Shown in pieces: positions 7,163 through 9,486 of a stretch of 9,486 nucleotides of DNA. Under the pieces are notes generated by a model that ran no database searches, had not been told where the DNA came from, and saw nothing but the letters and a program-made list of their open reading frames with translations. This DNA comes from Phycisphaerales bacterium UBA1845 (GTDB lineage: Bacteria; Planctomycetota; Phycisphaerae; UBA1845), in assembly GCA_002338715.1 (NCBI GenBank), contig DDIR01000019.1, positions 11,354 to 20,839 on the forward strand. Direction: 5' to 3'. Position 1 is the first letter of the stretch, and each line of letters opens with the position of its first letter. The translations under genes and the position numbers were made by a program.

Positions 7163-8371
7163 TCAGGCTTCGGAAGGTGACTTGCTGGCTTGGCTGAAGG
7201 GGTTTATCTCGTCTGCATCATTGGCATCTTTTGATTCCAGCGCTTTTTGCATCTTGTCCAGGAAATCGGCGTACTCTGAGACACGGAACTCGTCCTTGAG
7301 GCGAGTGGCTGCTCGGATGGCTGCCGACTCTTTTACCGGCGAATCGCTGTCAAGCCAGAGTAGATAGGCCTGGATCGCTGCAAACTCTGCAGAATCCGGG
7401 TTGGCAGTGACGATTGCCGCGCACTCAGAAAGCGCGTGTTCTCCCTTCTTTGCGGACGGGAGAATCGTGTCGAGCGGATACCTGTGGTCAAACATGTCGG
7501 GATTGTGTCGCATGATCCCTTTAAGTCGCACGATTGCGGTGCGGTACTGCTGGTCAACCACGGCACTGACAAATTCACCAATCGCTGAAGCGGCATCTTC
7601 TTCGCGACCGATCCCCGCCATTTGGAACGCCTGGTGGCTTTGGTGATATTGCCCTTCACGGAGCAACTCCCAGGCCTTCTTCGTTTGTTCTTCGCGAATT
7701 GCATCGATTCTGCGTTTGAGCCGCACGGTGTGGCTCGCATGGTTGGCGGCTTCAGTTACGATGTCGTCCGTGATTTCGGGCATGTTCATGAGCGAATCAT
7801 TGGTGTCTTCATCACGAAGCGCGCGGTATTGCATGCCAAGTGCAACCGGGTGGTTAAACGCATTGAGGTAAGTGTTTTGTGCCCGCCGACTTATGTCCGC
7901 ATTGATGTTTCCGGTCTTGAACCGGGGCGGTGCCGTCGGCGCCCGTCCTGACATGCCCGCGTAAACCGGCGGAGCGAAAAACCGAGCTGACGGGCTCAAG
8001 CCGAAATAGCGCATGAGCGATGTCGCACCCGGCCCCGTTGTGTTACGCGTCCCTTGAAAATAAACGCCGCCACCCAAACCACGGCTCGTGCCACGAGATG
8101 CAAAGGGATTCCCTGTGCTTGTCCCCCGACCGACAAAACCACGTTGACTGGCGGAACCAGTCGACGCCGATCGAGGACTGGCATAAAGCCCACCCGTTCT
8201 GATCGTATTCCTCAACGTGGACCCGAGTTGAGCTGAGCCTCGGCTTGAAGTCAAGGCACTGCCACCGCTTTGAGCCCAGGCGGTTCCGGCGCAGAGGTTG
8301 AATAAAATGCACGCAAGAAGCACGGACTGCCCCGGACTTTGAGCGTGAAGTAACTTACTGATGAAAGGCAT
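7163..8371 (-). CDS. Secreted protein of unknown function with Ser/Gly/Arg-rich region and helical TPR-like C-terminus
   Basis: I do not recognise this 402-residue protein. It begins with a clear Sec signal peptide: polar residues with Lys6, a hydrophobic core (SVLLACILFNLCAG, 16-29) and probable cleavage after AWA33, before Gln34. Residues 34-115 are low-complexity, rich in Ser, Gly, Arg and Thr (for example ASRGTSRGLGGG), and probably disordered. A Pro/aromatic stretch follows (about 121-150). Residues 200-378 are mostly amphipathic helices whose spacing and content (AWELLREGQYHQSHQAFQMAG, 233-253; later RTAIVRLKGIMRHNP and AIQAYLLWLDSD) resemble degenerate tetratricopeptide repeats, which bind proteins. 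It is probably periplasmic or exported. The frame is open to 8425, but the ATG at 8371 is chosen because GAGAGGG stands seven bases before it and the signal peptide begins there. The dehydratase follows 192 bases downstream on the same strand. A true protein is very likely; its role is unknown. Confidence 0.8.
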   Translation of the reverse strand: MPFISKLLHAQSPGQSVLLACILFNLCAGTAWAQSGGSALTSSRGSAQLGSTLRNTIRTGGLYASPRSASTGSASQRGFVGRGTSTGNPFASRGTSRGLGGGVYFQGTRNTTGPGATSLMRYFGLSPSARFFAPPVYAGMSGRAPTAPPRFKTGNINADISRRAQNTYLNAFNHPVALGMQYRALRDEDTNDSLMNMPEITDDIVTEAANHASHTVRLKRRIDAIREEQTKKAWELLREGQYHQSHQAFQMAGIGREEDAASAIGEFVSAVVDQQYRTAIVRLKGIMRHNPDMFDHRYPLDTILPSAKKGEHALSECAAIVTANPDSAEFAAIQAYLLWLDSDSPVKESAAIRAATRLKDEFRVSEYADFLDKMQKALESKDANDADEINPFSQASKSPSEA

Positions 8372-8378
8372 GAATCGT

Positions 8379-8385
8379 CCCTCTC
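8379..8385 (-). promoter_or_regulatory. Strong ribosome binding site fixing the secreted protein's start
   Basis: On the minus strand GAGAGGG lies seven bases before the ATG at 8371-8369. It is the strongest Shine-Dalgarno match in the window, and it selects this ATG over upstream in-frame start codons near 8425. Confidence 0.7.
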
Positions 8386-8496
8386 TGCCAGAATGCGGTG
8401 AACTTGATTTCCCGCATTCAGCCACATGCGCGATCGCGCTGGCTTGCTCTGGTCCTCTTTTCTGCGAATCCCCAGAGCCTACTGCTTTGGCGGGGG

Positions 8497-8525
8497 ATTT
8501 TAGATCGGACCCATACCGTATTCAA
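8497..8525 (-). promoter_or_regulatory. Candidate sigma70-type promoter for the secreted-protein gene
   Basis: On the minus strand TTGAAT (8525-8520) and TAAAAT (8502-8497) are exactly 17 bases apart. Each differs from the consensus hexamer at one or two positions, making this the best promoter match in the window. Transcription would start near 8490, giving a leader of roughly 120 bases before the ATG at 8371, long enough for leader-level regulation, though no known riboswitch is recognised. Confidence 0.5.
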
Positions 8526-8823
8526 CGGACCGCGGGTTGGTTTGGTTCGCCGATTCGTATTGGTCATTTGGGAAAATACTGCACCAATGCTCATTATCGG
8601 CAATTCCGGCCCCAGCACGCAGCAATTGTGTCCTGGCTCGGGCATGATCGGGATTCTGCGTGACTTGGTTAATATTGCTGGTCCTTTGTGTCCCGATTCC
8701 GCTCCAATTCGGCCGATTTAGTCACCAGCACGGGTTGGACGGAACCCGCTATTTGGGCTATTTCAATCACCAGTTTCGCCCGGTGAAGGATGCGTCCCGG
8801 CCTGTCCGTATTGTGGGAATCAA

Positions 8824-9486
8824 ATGTCAGAAACCACGCCAACTCCTGAAGCAATCGCCGTCCGGGCAACAAAATGTCCGTTGTGGTTAGTCTGGTTGGT
8901 GGCATTCCTGGCTGCGGCAGTCCTCTACTGCGCGACTGCCGCCCCAGGGGTACTTTGGGGCGACTTCGGCGAGGCTCAACTGCGCGTCCTTACGGGCCAA
9001 CTGCAGGACCTCCGCGAACTGGCTCGATCCCATGTGACGTATTTTGCGGTTGCTTGTGGAATCACCCGACTATTTGGAACAAATCCTGTCGAAACAGCCA
9101 ACCTCGTCTCAGCCCTAGCCGGCGCGGTGACGATTGCGAACTTCGCAGCGCTGTTGTCGCTCTTGGTTCGCGGACGCGTTTCGATGATCGGCGGCGCATG
9201 CCTGCTGATGTTCTCGCATACGCTTTGGCAGATGAGTGCGGGGGCTGAGGTCATCACCTTCTCGACGATGTTCCTGAGCCTCGAGCTTCTCTGCATCGTG
9301 CGATACCTGTCAGGGGGTTCTTTTGGATGGCTTGCCTGTGCCGCATTGGCGAACGGGTTGGGGTGGTCCACGCATAACTTCGCCCTGCTCATTTGGCCCG
9401 CTTACATTGCCCTGACCGTTGCAAACCGCCGCTGGGTTTCCGGCTTAAACGTGAAACGCGCTTTGGTCCTCGCCGCGATGTGGCTC
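8824..9486 (+). CDS. DUF2723-family membrane glycosyltransferase-like protein (N-terminal part, truncated by window edge)
   Basis: Translation from the ATG at 8824 stays open to the window end, giving 221 residues. A short polar N-terminus leads into a membrane helix (about 20-38), then APGVLWGDFGE (40-50). Its Asp47 and Glu50 match the acidic motif in the first periplasmic loop of DUF2723/protein O-mannosyltransferase-like (GT-C fold) enzymes. Further hydrophobic segments follow (about 92-114, 120-138, 143-162, 167-199), with the family-like stretches ANLVSALAGAVTIANFAALL (92-111), MFSHTLWQMSAGAEV (129-143) and NGLGWSTHNFALLIWP (177-192). Such proteins are thought to move sugars from a lipid-linked donor onto proteins or glycans at the outer face of the inner membrane. 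The usual HPPGYPL-like motif is replaced by RSHVTYFAV, as in planctomycete-type relatives, which have SHPLY there. No good ribosome site precedes the ATG. Family assignment is good; donor and acceptor are unknown. Confidence 0.82.
   Translation, partial: MSETTPTPEAIAVRATKCPLWLVWLVAFLAAAVLYCATAAPGVLWGDFGEAQLRVLTGQLQDLRELARSHVTYFAVACGITRLFGTNPVETANLVSALAGAVTIANFAALLSLLVRGRVSMIGGACLLMFSHTLWQMSAGAEVITFSTMFLSLELLCIVRYLSGGSFGWLACAALANGLGWSTHNFALLIWPAYIALTVANRRWVSGLNVKRALVLAAMWL

Larger units (their letters stand above)
8372..8823. other. Gene-free stretch between divergent genes
   Basis: This 452-base region separates the divergent starts of the secreted protein (minus) and the DUF2723 protein (plus). 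Short open frames of up to about 108 codons exist here, but none has a ribosome site, signal peptide or family motif that I can recognise. The only element I can support is the minus-strand promoter at 8497-8525. An AT-rich TAATAT at 8670-8675 could be a plus-strand -10 box, but it lacks a matching -35. Confidence 0.5.

Noticed and set aside
8398..8721. A 107-codon plus-strand frame upstream of the DUF2723 gene
   Set aside because: No ribosome site or motif; it crosses the leader and promoter of the minus-strand secreted-protein gene.
8660..8890. A 76-codon plus-strand frame starting with a hydrophobic stretch
   Set aside because: It begins at a non-ATG codon, has no ribosome site, overlaps the better supported DUF2723 start, and matches no family I know. 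A decayed gene remnant cannot be excluded.

Overview
The window looks like a chromosomal segment of a moderately GC-rich Gram-negative-type bacterium, most probably a planctomycete or close relative. That is inferred from the DUF2723-type membrane glycosyltransferase at the right end, whose motifs resemble planctomycete homologues as I remember them. The TTG start and the mostly weak Shine-Dalgarno sites also fit. No rRNA, tRNA, CRISPR array, transposase or phage gene was seen. No database search was possible, so names rest on motifs read by eye.

Layout. (1) Positions 1-429, minus strand: the N-terminal 143 residues of a sirtuin (NAD-dependent protein deacylase), cut by the left edge. (2) 543-4890, plus strand: three export genes. 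They are a TolC-type outer-membrane factor with a lipoprotein-like signal, an inner-membrane-anchored HlyD/MacA-type periplasmic adaptor, and an ABC ATPase of the MacB/LolD type. The ATPase overlaps the adaptor by an ATGA. The permease that such a pump needs is not here. (3) 4891-5044: the gap between convergent genes, carrying a perfect 8-bp palindrome that looks like a dispersed dRS3/REP-like element. (4) 5045-6970, minus: a full-length membrane-bound FlaA1/WbpM/CapD-type nucleotide-sugar 4,6-dehydratase with a TTG start. (5) 7163-8371, minus: a secreted protein of unknown function with a Ser/Gly/Arg-rich N-terminal part and a helical, TPR-like C-terminal part. (6) 8372-8823: a gene-free stretch with a candidate minus-strand promoter. 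(7) 8824-9486, plus: the N-terminal 221 residues of a DUF2723 (protein O-mannosyltransferase-like) membrane protein, cut by the right edge.

How they fit together. The TolC factor, adaptor and ATPase would form the outer-membrane channel, periplasmic bridge and motor of a tripartite ABC exporter, with the membrane subunit supplied from elsewhere or lost. The dehydratase would make a 4-keto-6-deoxy-HexNAc nucleotide sugar for surface glycans. The DUF2723 protein is a likely lipid-linked-sugar glycosyltransferase. The right half therefore has an envelope/glycan flavour, although these genes are not one operon. Nothing here amounts to a clearly new system. The best leads are the exporter without a permease, the unrecognised secreted repeat-type protein, and two compact regulatory arrangements: a palindrome over a -35 box and a probably leaderless sirtuin.
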